DNA from: a virus
Reading direction: 5' to 3' (one strand)
Virus record (IMG/VR): IMGVR_UViG_3300031963_011225
Coordinates: 1 to 58,234 of that record
Length of the DNA: 58,234 bases
Positions 1 through 9,166 of the stretch are shown in pieces; position 1 is the stretch's first letter; the number at the start of each line of letters is the position of its first letter. Made by a program: the position numbers and the translations under genes. The notes beneath the pieces were generated by a model, which saw nothing but the letters and a program-made list of their open reading frames with translations, was not told the origin of the DNA and ran no database searches.

Positions 1-3000
1 CATTTGTTCCACTAGTACCGTTTGTTCCATTTGTACCGCTAGTACCATTGGTACCGCTTGAACCATTTGTCCCATTCGTACCTGAAGTTCCGTTTGTACC
101 ACTAGTTCCGTTAGTACCTGATGTTCCGTTTGTACCATTAGTTCCGTTAGTACCCGATGTTCCATTTGTTCCATTCGTACCTGAGGTCCCGTTTGTACCA
201 TTTGTTCCGCTAGTTCCATTAGTTCCTGATGTTCCATTAGTACCATTTGTTCCGCTAGTTCCATTAGTCCCGTTGGTTCCTGAAGTTCCGTTTGTTCCAT
301 TAGTCCCCGAAGTCCCGTTTGTACCATTTGTTCCGCTAGTTCCATTAGTTCCTGATGTTCCATTAGTACCATTTGTTCCGCTAGTTCCATTAGTCCCGTT
401 GGTTCCTGAAGTTCCGTTTGTTCCATTAGTCCCCGAAGTCCCGTTTGTACCATTTGTTCCGCTAGTTCCATTAGTTCCTGATGTTCCATTAGTACCATTT
501 GTTCCGCTAGTTCCATTAGTCCCGTTGGTTCCTGAAGTGCCGTTTGTACCATTAGTCCCTGACGTTCCATTTGTACCTGATGTACCATTAGTTCCATTTG
601 TACCATTAGTCCCTGAAGTTCCATTTGTACCATTAGTCCCTGACGTTCCATTTGTTCCGCTAGTGCCGTTTGTACCGTTTGTTCCACTTGTACCATTTGT
701 ACCACTAGTTCCGTTAGTACCATTTGTACCGCTCGTTCCGTTTGTTCCTGACGTTCCGTTAGTCCCTGATGTCCCATTAGTACCGCTAGTTCCATTGGTC
801 CCGCTCGTACCATTTGTACCATTTGTTCCTGATGTTCCATTGGTCCCGCTAGTTCCATTGGTACCTGAAGTACCATTCGTTCCACTAGTGCCATTAGTTC
901 CGTTTGTTCCCGATGTTCCATTTGTGCCTGAAGATCCATTAGTTCCATTTGTTCCGCTAGTACCATTAGTACCTGAAGTTCCATTTGTACCATTTGTACC
1001 GCTAGTACCATTCGTTCCACTAGTACCATTAGTTCCGTTTGTACCTGATGTTCCATTTGTACCATTGGTTCCGCTAGTTCCGTTAGTTCCTGATGTACCA
1101 TTAGTACCGTTAGTTCCTGAAGTTCCATTTGTACCATTGGTTCCGCTAGTTCCGTTAGTTCCATTTGTACCATTGGTTCCGCTAGTTCCGTTAGTTCCTG
1201 ATGTACCATTAGTACCGTTAGTTCCTGAAGTTCCATTTGTCCCACTTGTACCGTTAGTGCCATTTGTTCCTGATGTTCCATTCGTACCTGAAGTGCCGTT
1301 TGTACCATTAGTTCCACTACTACCATTGGTTCCCGAAGTCCCATTAGTACCATTTGTACCTGATGTACCGTTAGTTCCATTTGTACCATTCGTTCCGCTA
1401 GTTCCATTTGTACCATTCGTTCCGCTAGTTCCATTTGTACCGCTTGAACCATTTGTTCCATTTGTTCCACTAGTCCCATTAGTACCTGATGTTCCATTAG
1501 TTCCTGATGTACCGTTAGTACCGTTAGTACCTGATGTGCCATTAGTTCCTGATGTACCATTAGTACCGTTAGTTCCTGATGTTCCATTTGTACCTGAGGT
1601 CCCATTAGTACCTGAAGTTCCATTTGTTCCATTCGTACCGCTAGTTCCATTTGTACCTGAGGTACCATTAGTACCTGAAGTTCCATTTGTTCCATTCGTA
1701 CCGCTAGTTCCATTTGTTCCATTAGTGCCAGAAGTCCCATTAGTCCCTGAAGTTCCATTGGTTCCGTTAGTACCATTCGTTCCACTAGTACCATTAGTTC
1801 CGTTTGTTCCCGATGTTCCATTTGTTCCACTAGTACCATTAGTTCCGTTAGTTCCTGATGTACCATTAGTACCGCTAGTTCCATTTGTTCCATTAGTTCC
1901 GTTTGTTCCCGATGTTCCATTAGTACCATTTGTTCCACTTGTGCCGTTAGTACCGTTAGTTCCTGAAGTACCATTTGTTCCGCTAGTTCCGTTAGTACCA
2001 TTTGTTCCACTTGTGCCGTTAGTACCGTTAGTTCCTGAAGTACCATTTGTTCCGCTAGTTCCGTTAGTACCATTCGTTCCACTAGTACCATTAGTTCCGT
2101 TTGTTCCCGATGTTCCATTCGTTCCACTAGTACCATTAGTTCCCGAAGTCCCATTAGTTCCTGATGTTCCATTTGTACCTGAGGTTCCATTTGTTCCATT
2201 TGTTCCGCTAGTGCCGTTTGTACCTGAAGTTCCGTTAGTTCCTGAAGTTCCATTTGTACCATTTGTACCTGAGGTACCATTTGTTCCACTTGTACCATTT
2301 GTTCCACTTGTACCATTTGTTCCATTTGTACCTGAAGTGCCATTCGTACCGCTAGTTCCATTTGTACCAGAAGTCCCGTTTGTACCTGATGTTCCATTTG
2401 TCCCATTCGTACCTGAGGTACCATTTGTTCCACTTGTACCGTTAGTACCATTTGTACCTGAAGTGCCGTTTGTACCATTTGTTCCGCTAGTACCATTCGT
2501 ACCGCTAGTTCCATTTGTTCCATTAGTACCAGATGTACCATTAGTTCCATTAGTTCCATTAGTACCTGATGATCCGTTTGTACCGTTGGTTCCTGAAGTT
2601 CCGTTCGTTCCACTTGTCCCATTGGTACCATTTGTTCCACTAGTTCCATCAGTACCTGACGTACCATTAGTTCCGTTTGTACCTGATGTACCATTCGTTC
2701 CGTTAGTTCCACTTGAACCATTTGTTCCACTAGTCCCATTTGTACCCGAAGTACCGTTTGTTCCATTCGTTCCACTAGTACCATTTGTACCGTTGGTCCC
2801 GCTAGTACCATCTGTTCCATTAGTACCGTTTGTTCCTGAAGTTCCGTTAGTTCCTGAAGTACCATTCGTTCCATTAGTACCTGATGATCCGTTAGTTCCG
2901 TTCGTTCCACTAGTTCCATTTGTACCATTAGTTCCTGATGTCCCATTCGTACCTGAAGTGCCGTTTGTACCATTTGTTCCTGAAGTACCATCTGTACCAT

Positions 3001-6000
3001 TTGTTCCGCTTGTACCATTAGTTCCATTAGTTCCATTTGTACCTGACGTACCGTTAGTACCGCTTGAACCATTTGTCCCATTCGTACCTGACGTACCGTT
3101 AGTACCGCTTGAACCATTTGTCCCATTCGTACCTGAAGTTCCGTTTGTACCGTTAGTACCATTGGTCCCGCTCGTACCATTAGTACCATTGGTTCCAGAA
3201 GTCCCATTTGTACCGTTCGTACCTGATGTTCCATTAGTTCCTGAAGTTCCGTTTGTACCGTTCGTACCTGATGTTCCATTAGTTCCTGAAGTACCATTTG
3301 TACCATTCGTACCAGAAGTCCCGTTTGTACCATTTGTTCCACTACTTCCATCAGTGCCTGACGTACCATTAGTTCCGTTTGTTCCTGAGGTTCCATTTGT
3401 ACCGTTCGTACCTGAGGTACCATTTGTCCCACTTGTACCGTTAGTTCCATTTGTTCCGTTGGTTCCTGAAGTTCCATTGGTACCATTTGTTCCTGAAGTT
3501 CCGTTTGTACCTGAAGTACCATTAGTACCATTTGTTCCACTAGTACCATTCGTTCCGCTAGTTCCATTGGTACCATTTGTTCCGCTAGTTCCATTGGTAC
3601 CATTTGTTCCTGAAGTTCCGTTTGTACCTGAAGTACCATTTGTTCCACTAGTACCATTCGTTCCGCTAGTTCCATTGGTACCATTTGTTCCTGAAGTTCC
3701 GTTTGTACCTGAAGTACCATTAGTACCATTTGTTCCTGAAGTTCCGTTTGTACCATTCGTACCTGAAGTACCATTAGTACCGTTTGTTCCACTAGTACCA
3801 TTCGTTCCGCTAGTTCCATTGGTACCATTTGTTCCTGAAGTTCCGTTTGTACCATTCGTACCTGAAGTACCATTAGTACCGTTTGTTCCACTACTTCCAT
3901 CAGTACCTGACGTACCATTAGTACCATTAGTACCATTTGTACCCGAAGTGCCGTTTGTTCCACTAGTCCCGTTGGTCCCGCTAGTACCATTTGTACCGTT
4001 GGTCCCGCTAGTACCATTTGTTCCTGAAGTTCCGTTAGTGCCCGATGTTCCATTCGTTCCGTTTGTACCTGAACTACCATTAGTACCATTAGTCCCTGAC
4101 GTTCCATTTGTTCCTGAGGTTCCGTTAGTACCATTTGTTCCGCTTGTACCATTAGTACCATTAGTTCCATTAGTACCTGAAGAACCGTTGGTTCCGTTAG
4201 TCCCATCAGTACCTGATGTTCCGTTTGTCCCATTGGTTCCACTTGTACCGTTAGTACCTGAAGATCCGTTTGTACCATTTGTTCCGCTAGTTCCATTGGT
4301 TCCACTAGTACCGTTTGTACCATTAGTTCCGCTAGTACCATTTGTACCATTTGTACCGCTAGTTCCATTTGTCCCACTAGTACCGTCAGTACCATTCGTT
4401 CCATTAGTTCCACTTGAACCATTCGTTCCATTAGTACCATTGGTCCCGCTACTTCCATTCGTACCTGATGTACCGTTTGTACCATTTGTCCCATTTGTAC
4501 CTGAAGTTCCATTTGTTCCGCTAGTACCATTAGTACCTGAGGTTCCATTTGTACCATTAGTACCTGAAGTTCCGTTCGTACCATTTGTTCCATCAGTACC
4601 TGATGTTCCGTTTGTTCCCGATGTTCCATTAGTACCGTTTGTTCCTGAGGTTCCATTTGTTCCGCTAGTTCCATTTGTACCGCTTGTACCATTCGTTCCA
4701 TTAGTTCCGTTCGTACCATTTGTACCACTTGTACCATTCGTTCCATTAGTACCTGATGATCCATTAGTTCCGTTTGTACCGCTAGTTCCGTTCGTGCCAG
4801 AAGTCCCATTGGTACCATTTGTTCCTGAAGTTCCATTAGTTCCATTAGTTCCGCTAGTACCATTTGTACCTGATGTCCCATTAGTACCGTTAGTTCCACT
4901 TGATCCATTTGTTCCCGAAGTCCCATTAGTACCATTAGTCCCTGATGTACCATTAGTTCCATTTGTCCCACTAGTACCATTTGTACCTGATGTTCCATTA
5001 GTTCCATTTGTCCCACTAGTACCATTTACACCCGATAACCCACTTGTTCCATTAGTACCATTAGTTCCGCTAGTTCCATTTGTTCCACTTGTACCGTTTG
5101 TTCCGTTTGTTCCGTTAGTACCTGAAGTCCCGTTAGTTCCGTTAGTGCCTGATGTTCCATTTGTACCTGAAGTTCCGTTGGTTCCATTAGTTCCGTTAGT
5201 ACCAGATGTTCCATTGGTGCCTGATGTTCCATTTGTACCTGATGTTCCATCTGTTCCTGAGGTTCCGTTAGTACCTGATGTTCCGTTTGTTCCCGATGTT
5301 CCATTAGTACCGTTTGTTCCTGATGTTCCGTTCGTTCCACTAGTTCCATTTGTACCATTTGTACCTGAAGATCCATCTGTTCCATTGGTTCCTGAGGTTC
5401 CATTAGTTCCGTTAGTACCTGAGGTACCATTTGTTCCGCTAGTACCATTCGTTCCGTTAGTACCTGATGTTCCGTTTGTCCCATTGGTTCCACTAGTACC
5501 ATTTGTACCGCTAGTTCCATCAGTACCATTTGTACCGCTAGTCCCATTAGTTCCATTTGTACCTGAAGTTCCATTGGTTCCCGATGTTCCATTAGTACCA
5601 TTTGTTCCCGATGTTCCATTAGTACCATTTGTTCCTGAGGTGCCATTAGTACCGTTGGTACCACTTGAACCATTAGTTCCGTTAGTGCCTGATGTTCCAT
5701 TTGTTCCATTTGTTCCACTAGTACCGTTGGTACCATTAGTTCCGTTAGTGCCTGATGTTCCATTCGTTCCGCTAGTTCCATTTGTACCATTTGTACCTGA
5801 AGTACCGTTTGTTCCATTTGTACCTGAAGTTCCGTTTGTACCTGAAGTACCGTTCGTTCCGTTAGTGCCTGAAGTACCATTAGTTCCGCTAGTTCCATTC
5901 GTACCATTTGTACCTGAAGTACCGTTTGTTCCATTTGTTCCACTAGTTCCGTTTGTTCCACTAGTTCCGTTTGTTCCATTCGTACCAGAAGTCCCATTAG

Positions 6001-8080
6001 TACCATTTGTTCCGCTAGTTCCATTTGTACCATTCGTTCCATTAGTTCCTGAGGTACCATTAGTCCCTGAGGTTCCATTCGTTCCGCTAGTACCATTGGT
6101 TCCATTTGTACCTGAAGTTCCATTTGTACCTGAAGTTCCATTTGTACCTGAAGTTCCGTTAGTGGCAGATGTTCCGTTGGTTCCGCTAGTACCGTTTGTA
6201 CCATTAGTTCCTGAAGTTCCATTAGTTCCTGATGTACCATTTACACCTGATAAACCACTTGTACCATTCGTTCCACTTGAACCATTAGTCCCGCTAGTTC
6301 CATTTGTGGCCGATGTACCATTCGTTCCATTGGTTCCTGATGTTCCATTAGTTCCATTAGTTCCGCTAGTACCGTTGGTACCACTTGAACCGTTTGTGCC
6401 GTTTGTTCCATTAGTACCGCTTGTACCATTAGTTCCATTAGTTCCTGAAGTTCCATTAGTACCGCTTGTCCCATTAGTACCGCTTGTCCCATTAGTTCCG
6501 TTAGTACCTGATGTTCCGTTAGTACCTGATGTTCCGTTAGTTCCGTTAGTTCCTGATGTTCCGTTAGTTCCGTTAGTACCTGATGTACCATTGGTACCAC
6601 TTGAACCATTAGTTCCGTTAGTGCCTGATGTTCCATTAGTTCCGTTAGTGCCTGATGTTCCGTTTGTTCCGCTAGTACCATTGGTTCCATTTGTACCTGA
6701 AGTTCCATTGGTTCCCGATGTTCCATTAGTACCATTTGTTCCTGAGGTGCCATTAGTTCCATTTGTACCGCTAGTTCCATTTGTTCCATTGGTTCCTGAG
6801 GTTCCATTGGTTCCTGAAGTTCCATTAGTTCCGCTAGTTCCATTTGTACCTGAACTACCATCTGTTCCGTTAGTTCCTGAACTACCATCTGTACCATTAG
6901 TTCCGTTAGTTCCATTTGTACCTGAACTACCATCTGTTCCGTTAGTGCCTGAACTACCATCTGTACCATTAGTTCCCGAAGTTCCGTTTGTACCATTAGT
7001 TCCCGAAGTTCCGTTTGTACCTGAAGTACCATTTACCCCTGATAACCCGCTTGTACCATTACTTCCGTTTGTGCCTGAAGTACCATCCGTACCATTAGTA
7101 CCTGAAGTCCCATCCGTACCATTAGTACCTGAAGTCCCATCCGTACCATTAGTACCTGAAGTCCCGTTGGTTCCGCTCGAACCGTTTGTTCCATTTGTAC
7201 CTGAAGTCCCGTTGGTTCCGCTTGAACCATTAGTCCCTGATGTACCACTTGAACCAGATGTACCACTTGAACCTGCAGCACCAGTTGCCGTAACACCTGT
7301 AATACTTATAATTCCACCTTGATTATCATATAAATCAATCGTACTCGACGCACTAAAATATGTTCCGCCTGTTGTATAAGTGTCTCCTGTTATATTAACA
7401 CCATTAACAATTAAAGTTCCTCCTGATACTGTTAAACCTGTAACAACATCAAATGATGCAGTAAACACACCACCGTTATCATCGTATATTGTAAAACTAT
7501 TATCGTTATTATATGTAAATCCTGTAATACAACAACCACCTGTATCTAACAATCTCCAATTAGAATTCGCAGTTCCACCACTGTGTCCTTGAATAGTTGA
7601 CCCCGTCCAAGCACTAATTAGTGCCTTTCCTGCCACTGAATTACTTTTAACTGTAGTTCCAAACTTTGATTGTACCACCGTTGGTCCTCCAGGTCCTGAG
7701 GATGCTAACGCATTATTCCAAAGTGTTGTATAATTTGGGATGTTATATTGAAATATCTCTTGTGTTGAATACACATATGCTAACATACCAAGTCTTCTAC
7801 GACCCGATGAAATGTTATCTGAATTTAATGTCAAAACATCGGGTGAAAAAACTGATCCGCTACCTTTTTGAAATTGTATTGGAATTGTATTACCTGAAAA
7901 TTCTATATCTCCTTGTGAACCTGATGGTATGGTGTATATTAAATCCTGAAGTTCATAAACTTCTACATAACCACCAACACCATATATACTAAAATTAGTA
8001 CCAAATGTTTGACTTGGTTGAACTGAAAAAGTTCCAACCGATAATAAAGGTGTTTGTGGATTTTTATACGGATTTGCCAT
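1..8080 (-). CDS. Giant collagen-like virion fibre protein (3' end outside window)
   Basis: The minus strand is open from the ATG at 8080 to the left edge, giving at least 2,693 codons with no stop. Residues 1 to about 266 are non-repetitive (start MANPYKNPQTPLLSVGTFSV) and look like an attachment domain. From about residue 267 the protein is almost pure Gly-X-Y triplets, mainly G-T-N and G-T-S with some G-T-D and G-S-S, about 800 triplets in all. Collagen-like triplets form trimeric rods in phage tail fibres, so a long fibre or whisker is inferred. Three G-L-S-G-V-N-G units and two Gly-to-Ala changes interrupt the rod. It begins 12 nt after the previous minus-strand gene and is probably co-transcribed with it. 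The Val-Pro-rich plus-strand frame over the same bases is its antisense. The C-terminal tip lies outside the window. Confidence 0.9.
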   Translation of the reverse strand, partial: MANPYKNPQTPLLSVGTFSVQPSQTFGTNFSIYGVGGYVEVYELQDLIYTIPSGSQGDIEFSGNTIPIQFQKGSGSVFSPDVLTLNSDNISSGRRRLGMLAYVYSTQEIFQYNIPNYTTLWNNALASSGPGGPTVVQSKFGTTVKSNSVAGKALISAWTGSTIQGHSGGTANSNWRLLDTGGCCITGFTYNNDNSFTIYDDNGGVFTASFDVVTGLTVSGGTLIVNGVNITGDTYTTGGTYFSASSTIDLYDNQGGIISITGVTATGAAGSSGTSGSSGTSGTNGSSGTNGTSGTNGTNGSSGTNGTSGTNGTDGTSGTNGTDGTSGTNGTDGTSGTNGSNGTSGLSGVNGTSGTNGTSGTNGTNGTSGTNGTDGSSGTNGTDGSSGTNGTNGTNGTDGSSGTNGTDGSSGTNGTSGTNGTSGTNGTSGTNGTNGTSGTNGTNGTSGTNGTNGTSGTNGTSGTNGTNGTSGTNGTSGTNGTNGTSGTNGTNGSSGTNGTSGTNGTNGTSGTNGTNGTSGTNGTSGTNGTNGTSGTNGTSGTNGTSGTNGTNGTSGTNGTNGTNGSSGTNGTSGTNGTNGTSGTNGTNGTSATNGTSGTNGSSGTNGTSGLSGVNGTSGTNGTSGTNGTNGTSGTNGTSATNGTSGTNGTSGTNGTSGTNGTNGTSGTNGTSGTNGTSGTNGTNGTNGTSGTNGTNGTSGTNGTNGTSGTNGTSGTNGTNGTSGTNGTNGTSGTNGTSGTNGTNGTSGTNGTSGTNGTNGTSGTNGTNGTSGTNGTSGTNGTNGTNGTSGTNGTNGTSGTNGTNGSSGTNGTNGTSGTNGTNGTSGTNGTNGTSGTNGTSGTNGTNGTSGTNGTDGTSGTNGTSGTNGTNGTSGTNGTNGTSGTNGTSGTNGTNGTSGTNGTDGSSGTNGTNGTSGTNGTSGTNGTNGTSGTNGTSGTNGTSGTDGTSGTNGTSGTNGTSGTNGTNGTNGTSGTNGTSGTNGTNGTSGTNGTNGTNGTSGTNGTSGTNGTNGTSGLSGVNGTSGTNGTNGTSGTNGTSGTNGTNGTSGTNGTNGTSGTNGSSGTNGTNGTSGTNGTSGTNGTNGTSGTNGTNGTSGTNGTSGTNGTNGSSGTNGTNGTSGTNGTNGTNGTNGTSGTNGTSGTNGTSGTNGTNGTSGTNGTSGTDGTNGTNGTSGTNGTNGTSGTNGTSGTNGTSGTNGTNGTNGTSGTNGSSGTNGTNGTNGSSGTNGTNGTDGTSGTNGTSGTNGTNGTSGTNGTNGTSGTNGTSGTNGTNGSSGTNGTSGTNGTNGTSGTDGTNGTNGSSGTNGTNGTNGTSGTNGTNGTSGTNGTSGTNGTNGSSGTNGTNGTSGTNGTSGTNGTSGTNGTNGTSGTNGTSGTNGTSGTNGTNGTNGTSGTDGSSGTNGTNGTSGTNGTNGTSGTNGTNGTSGTNGTSGTNGTNGTSGTNGTNGTSGTNGTNGTSGTNGTSGTNGTNGTSGTNGTSGTNGTSGTNGTSGTNGTNGTSGTNGTNGTSGTNGTSGTNGTNGTSGTNGTSGTNGTNGTSGTNGTNGTNGTSGTNGTSGTNGTNGTSGTNGTNGTSGTDGSSGTNGTNGTSGTNGTNGTSGTNGTSGTNGTNGTSGTNGTSGTNGTNGTSGTNGTNGTSGTNGTNGTNGTSGTNGTNGSSGTNGTSGTNGTNGSSGTNGTSGTNGTNGTNGTSGTNGTDGTSGTNGTNGTSGTNGTSGTNGTNGTSGTNGTNGSSGTNGTNGTSGTNGTSGTNGTNGTDGTSGTNGTNGTSGTNGTNGTSGTNGTSGTNGSSGTNGTNGTSGTNGTNGTSGTDGTSGTNGTNGTSGTNGTSGTNGTNGSSGTNGTNGTNGTSGTNGTNGTSGTNGTSGTNGTNGTSGTNGTNGTSGTNGTSGTNGTNGTSGTNGTSGTNGTSGTNGTSGTNGTNGTSGTNGTSGTNGTSGTNGTNGTSGTNGTSGTNGTSGTNGTNGTSGTNGTSGTNGTSGTNGTSGTNGTSGTNGTNGTSGTNGTNGTSGTNGTSGTNGTNGTSGTNGTNGTSGTNGTSGTNGTNGTSGTNGTNGTSGTNGTNGTNGTSGTNGTSGTNGTNGTSGTNGTSGTNGTNGTSGTNGTNGTNGTSGTNGTSGTNGTNGTSGTNGTNGTSGTNGTSGTNGTSGTNGTNGTSGTNGTSGTNGTSGTNGTNGTSGTNGTSGTNGTNGTSGTNGTSGTNGTSGTNGTNGSSGTNGTSGTNGTNGTSGTNGTNGTNGTSGTNGTNGTSGTNGSSGTNGTNGTSGTNGTSGTNGTNGTSGTNGTSGTNGTNGTSGTNGTSGTNGTNGTNGTSGTNGTNGTSGTNGTNGTSGTNGTSGTNGTNGTSGTNGTNGTSGTNGTSGTNGTNGTSGTNGTSGTNGTNGSSGTNGTSGTNGTNGTSGTNGTSGTNGTSGTNGTSGTNGTNGTSGTNGTSGTNGTSGTNGTSGTNGTSGTNGTNGTSGTNGTSGTNGTNGTSGTNGTSGTNGTNGTSGTNGTNGTNGTSGTNGTSGTNGTNGTSGTNGTNGTSGTNGTNGTSGTNGTSGTNGTNGTSGTNGTNGTSGTNGTNGTSGTNGTNGTSGTNGTSGTNGTNGTSGTNGTNGTSGTNGTNGTSGTNGTNGTSGTNGTSGTNGTNGTSGTNGTNGTSGTNGTNGTNGTSGTNGTSGTNGTSGTNGTNGSSGTNGTSGTNGTNGTSGTN
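2..7282 (-). repeat. Collagen-like Gly-X-Y codon repeat tract
   Basis: A 9-nt unit (GGN ACN AAY or GGN ACN TCN/AGY) is repeated about 800 times in one frame. Synonymous third positions vary, so most units are diverged in DNA but conserved in protein. The tract is visibly richer in GC than the neighbouring genes. Confidence 0.93.
186..538 (-). repeat. 126-bp perfect tandem repeat inside the collagen tract
   Basis: Bases 186-311 and 312-437 are identical 126-bp units (42 codons, 14 triplets). A third copy starts at 438 and matches to about 538 before diverging. The match includes synonymous sites, which indicates recent duplication. Confidence 0.85.
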
Positions 8081-8092
8081 TATATACTATTT

Positions 8093-9118
8093 TTATGGTT
8101 GGGTATCACTACCTCTAAAATAAATATTGTTATTATTGTTTAATCTAAATATTTGGTTAGGGAATGTCGTATAAACTCGATAAGTTCCTGAAGGAATTGT
8201 TGATCCTGTGTAATTAACTAAATAACTATTAATTGTAGGTTCAGTTCCAACAGATTCTTGTTGAGTTGGGTTACCCATTGCATTTATGTAGATTTCAGTT
8301 TGTATTTCATTGTTTGTTGCAATTACAGGAATAAACCAAGTGTACCACGCTTTTGAAAGTACTGTACCTGATTTAATTTCTGTTGTGAAGAAATTATATT
8401 TACTAATTGGATTTCCAAATGCATCATCACCACCTGTAGTCTGTGGAACAGATTGAACGACTATACTTGGGAATTGTCCATTAGTCCATGAAGCATAATT
8501 CATATATAAATTCATATCTATATTGAATTGTGTCTGACTTTGTGTTGGTTGAGAAGCATTAGTAAATCCAAAGAAGTTAGAACCATTTGCGTACATATAA
8601 GATCCAATTGCGGATGATCCTGAAACAGGTTCTATAAACAAGTATGCGAAATAGTTTGGAGGTGTAGTTGGCGTCGGCGTTGGCGTCGGCGTCGGTGTTT
8701 GTGACAAACAAGGAGGAAGAGTAGTCGTTGGTGTAGGTGTAGGTCTTGGAGTCCTTGTTGGTGTTGGAGTTGGGTTTTGTGTTGGTGCAGGTGTTGCAGA
8801 AGCACAAGGTTCGTATGTTGGTGTTACTGTAGGTGTTGGTGTTGGTGTAGGAGTCGCAGTTCTTGTCGGTGTTACTGTAGGTGTTGGTGTTGGTGTAGGA
8901 CGTGGTACTTGTAATATGTTAGTACATTTGTCTTCATATGTATAAATTGTGTATGTTCCGTAAACTTCTCTTGGTGGGATTAATAACGAAGGTTCAAAAA
9001 CCAAAGGTAATGTTACATCACCCAAATTTATTACAACAGGATCATTATCAGGCGTGAACAAAACATTGGCTAGTTCACCGTCGTGATTGATACTATTTAT
9101 TGTAATAATTTGACTCAT
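8093..9118 (-). CDS. Virion fibre/decoration protein with Pro-Thr linkers
   Basis: The product is 341 residues starting at MSQIITINSINHDG. The ATG at 9118 is preferred to a TTG seven codons upstream because it has the RTATTTAT element 11 nt before it. Residues 1-70 form a small beta-rich domain containing YGTYTIYTYEDKC. Residues 71-154 are a PTPTPT-type linker broken by short Cys-containing segments, and residues 155-341 form a second domain rich in Asn, Ser and Thr. Pro-Thr tracts usually act as extended stalks. It lies between another Pro-Thr-containing gene and the collagen-like fibre gene, which suggests a role in one appendage. I do not recognise a named family. Confidence 0.8.
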   Translation of the reverse strand: MSQIITINSINHDGELANVLFTPDNDPVVINLGDVTLPLVFEPSLLIPPREVYGTYTIYTYEDKCTNILQVPRPTPTPTPTVTPTRTATPTPTPTPTVTPTYEPCASATPAPTQNPTPTPTRTPRPTPTPTTTLPPCLSQTPTPTPTPTPTTPPNYFAYLFIEPVSGSSAIGSYMYANGSNFFGFTNASQPTQSQTQFNIDMNLYMNYASWTNGQFPSIVVQSVPQTTGGDDAFGNPISKYNFFTTEIKSGTVLSKAWYTWFIPVIATNNEIQTEIYINAMGNPTQQESVGTEPTINSYLVNYTGSTIPSGTYRVYTTFPNQIFRLNNNNNIYFRGSDTQP

Positions 9119-9129
9119 TGTATTTCTCA

Positions 9130-9136
9130 ATAAATA
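9130..9136 (-). promoter_or_regulatory. RTATTTAT element before the gene at 9118
   Basis: TTG-TATTTAT lies 11 nt before the ATG. A second, oppositely oriented TATAAATA occurs at 9149-9156. Confidence 0.45.
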
Positions 9137-9166
9137 CAACCATAACCTTATTTATATCTTTTTGAT

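Noticed and set aside
186-538. Evenly spaced repeats resembling a CRISPR array.
   Set aside because: Units are contiguous, in frame and coding, with no unique spacers and no cas genes.
5026-7296. Minus-strand frames rich in Met, Glu, Gln and Leu within the same tract.
   Set aside because: They are out-of-frame readings of the collagen repeat, starting near the GLSGVNG breaks. The in-frame reading continues without a stop.
48-7322. Plus-strand frame of about 2,400 codons encoding Val-Pro-x repeats.
   Set aside because: It is the exact antisense of the Gly-Thr-Asn/Ser tract. The minus strand has a normal non-repetitive N-terminal domain, a good ATG and an operon context; the plus frame starts at TTG inside the repeat and ends where the repeat ends.
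7380-7992. Two plus-strand frames of 70-108 codons.
   Set aside because: They are antisense to the N-terminal domain of the fibre gene and have no recognisable features.
9149-9156. T4-type TATAAATA as the general late promoter.
   Set aside because: Several copies exist, but in the sense direction of the genes the consistently placed core is TATTTAT. Many TATAAATA hits arise from the palindrome TATTTATAAATA or lie at inconsistent distances.
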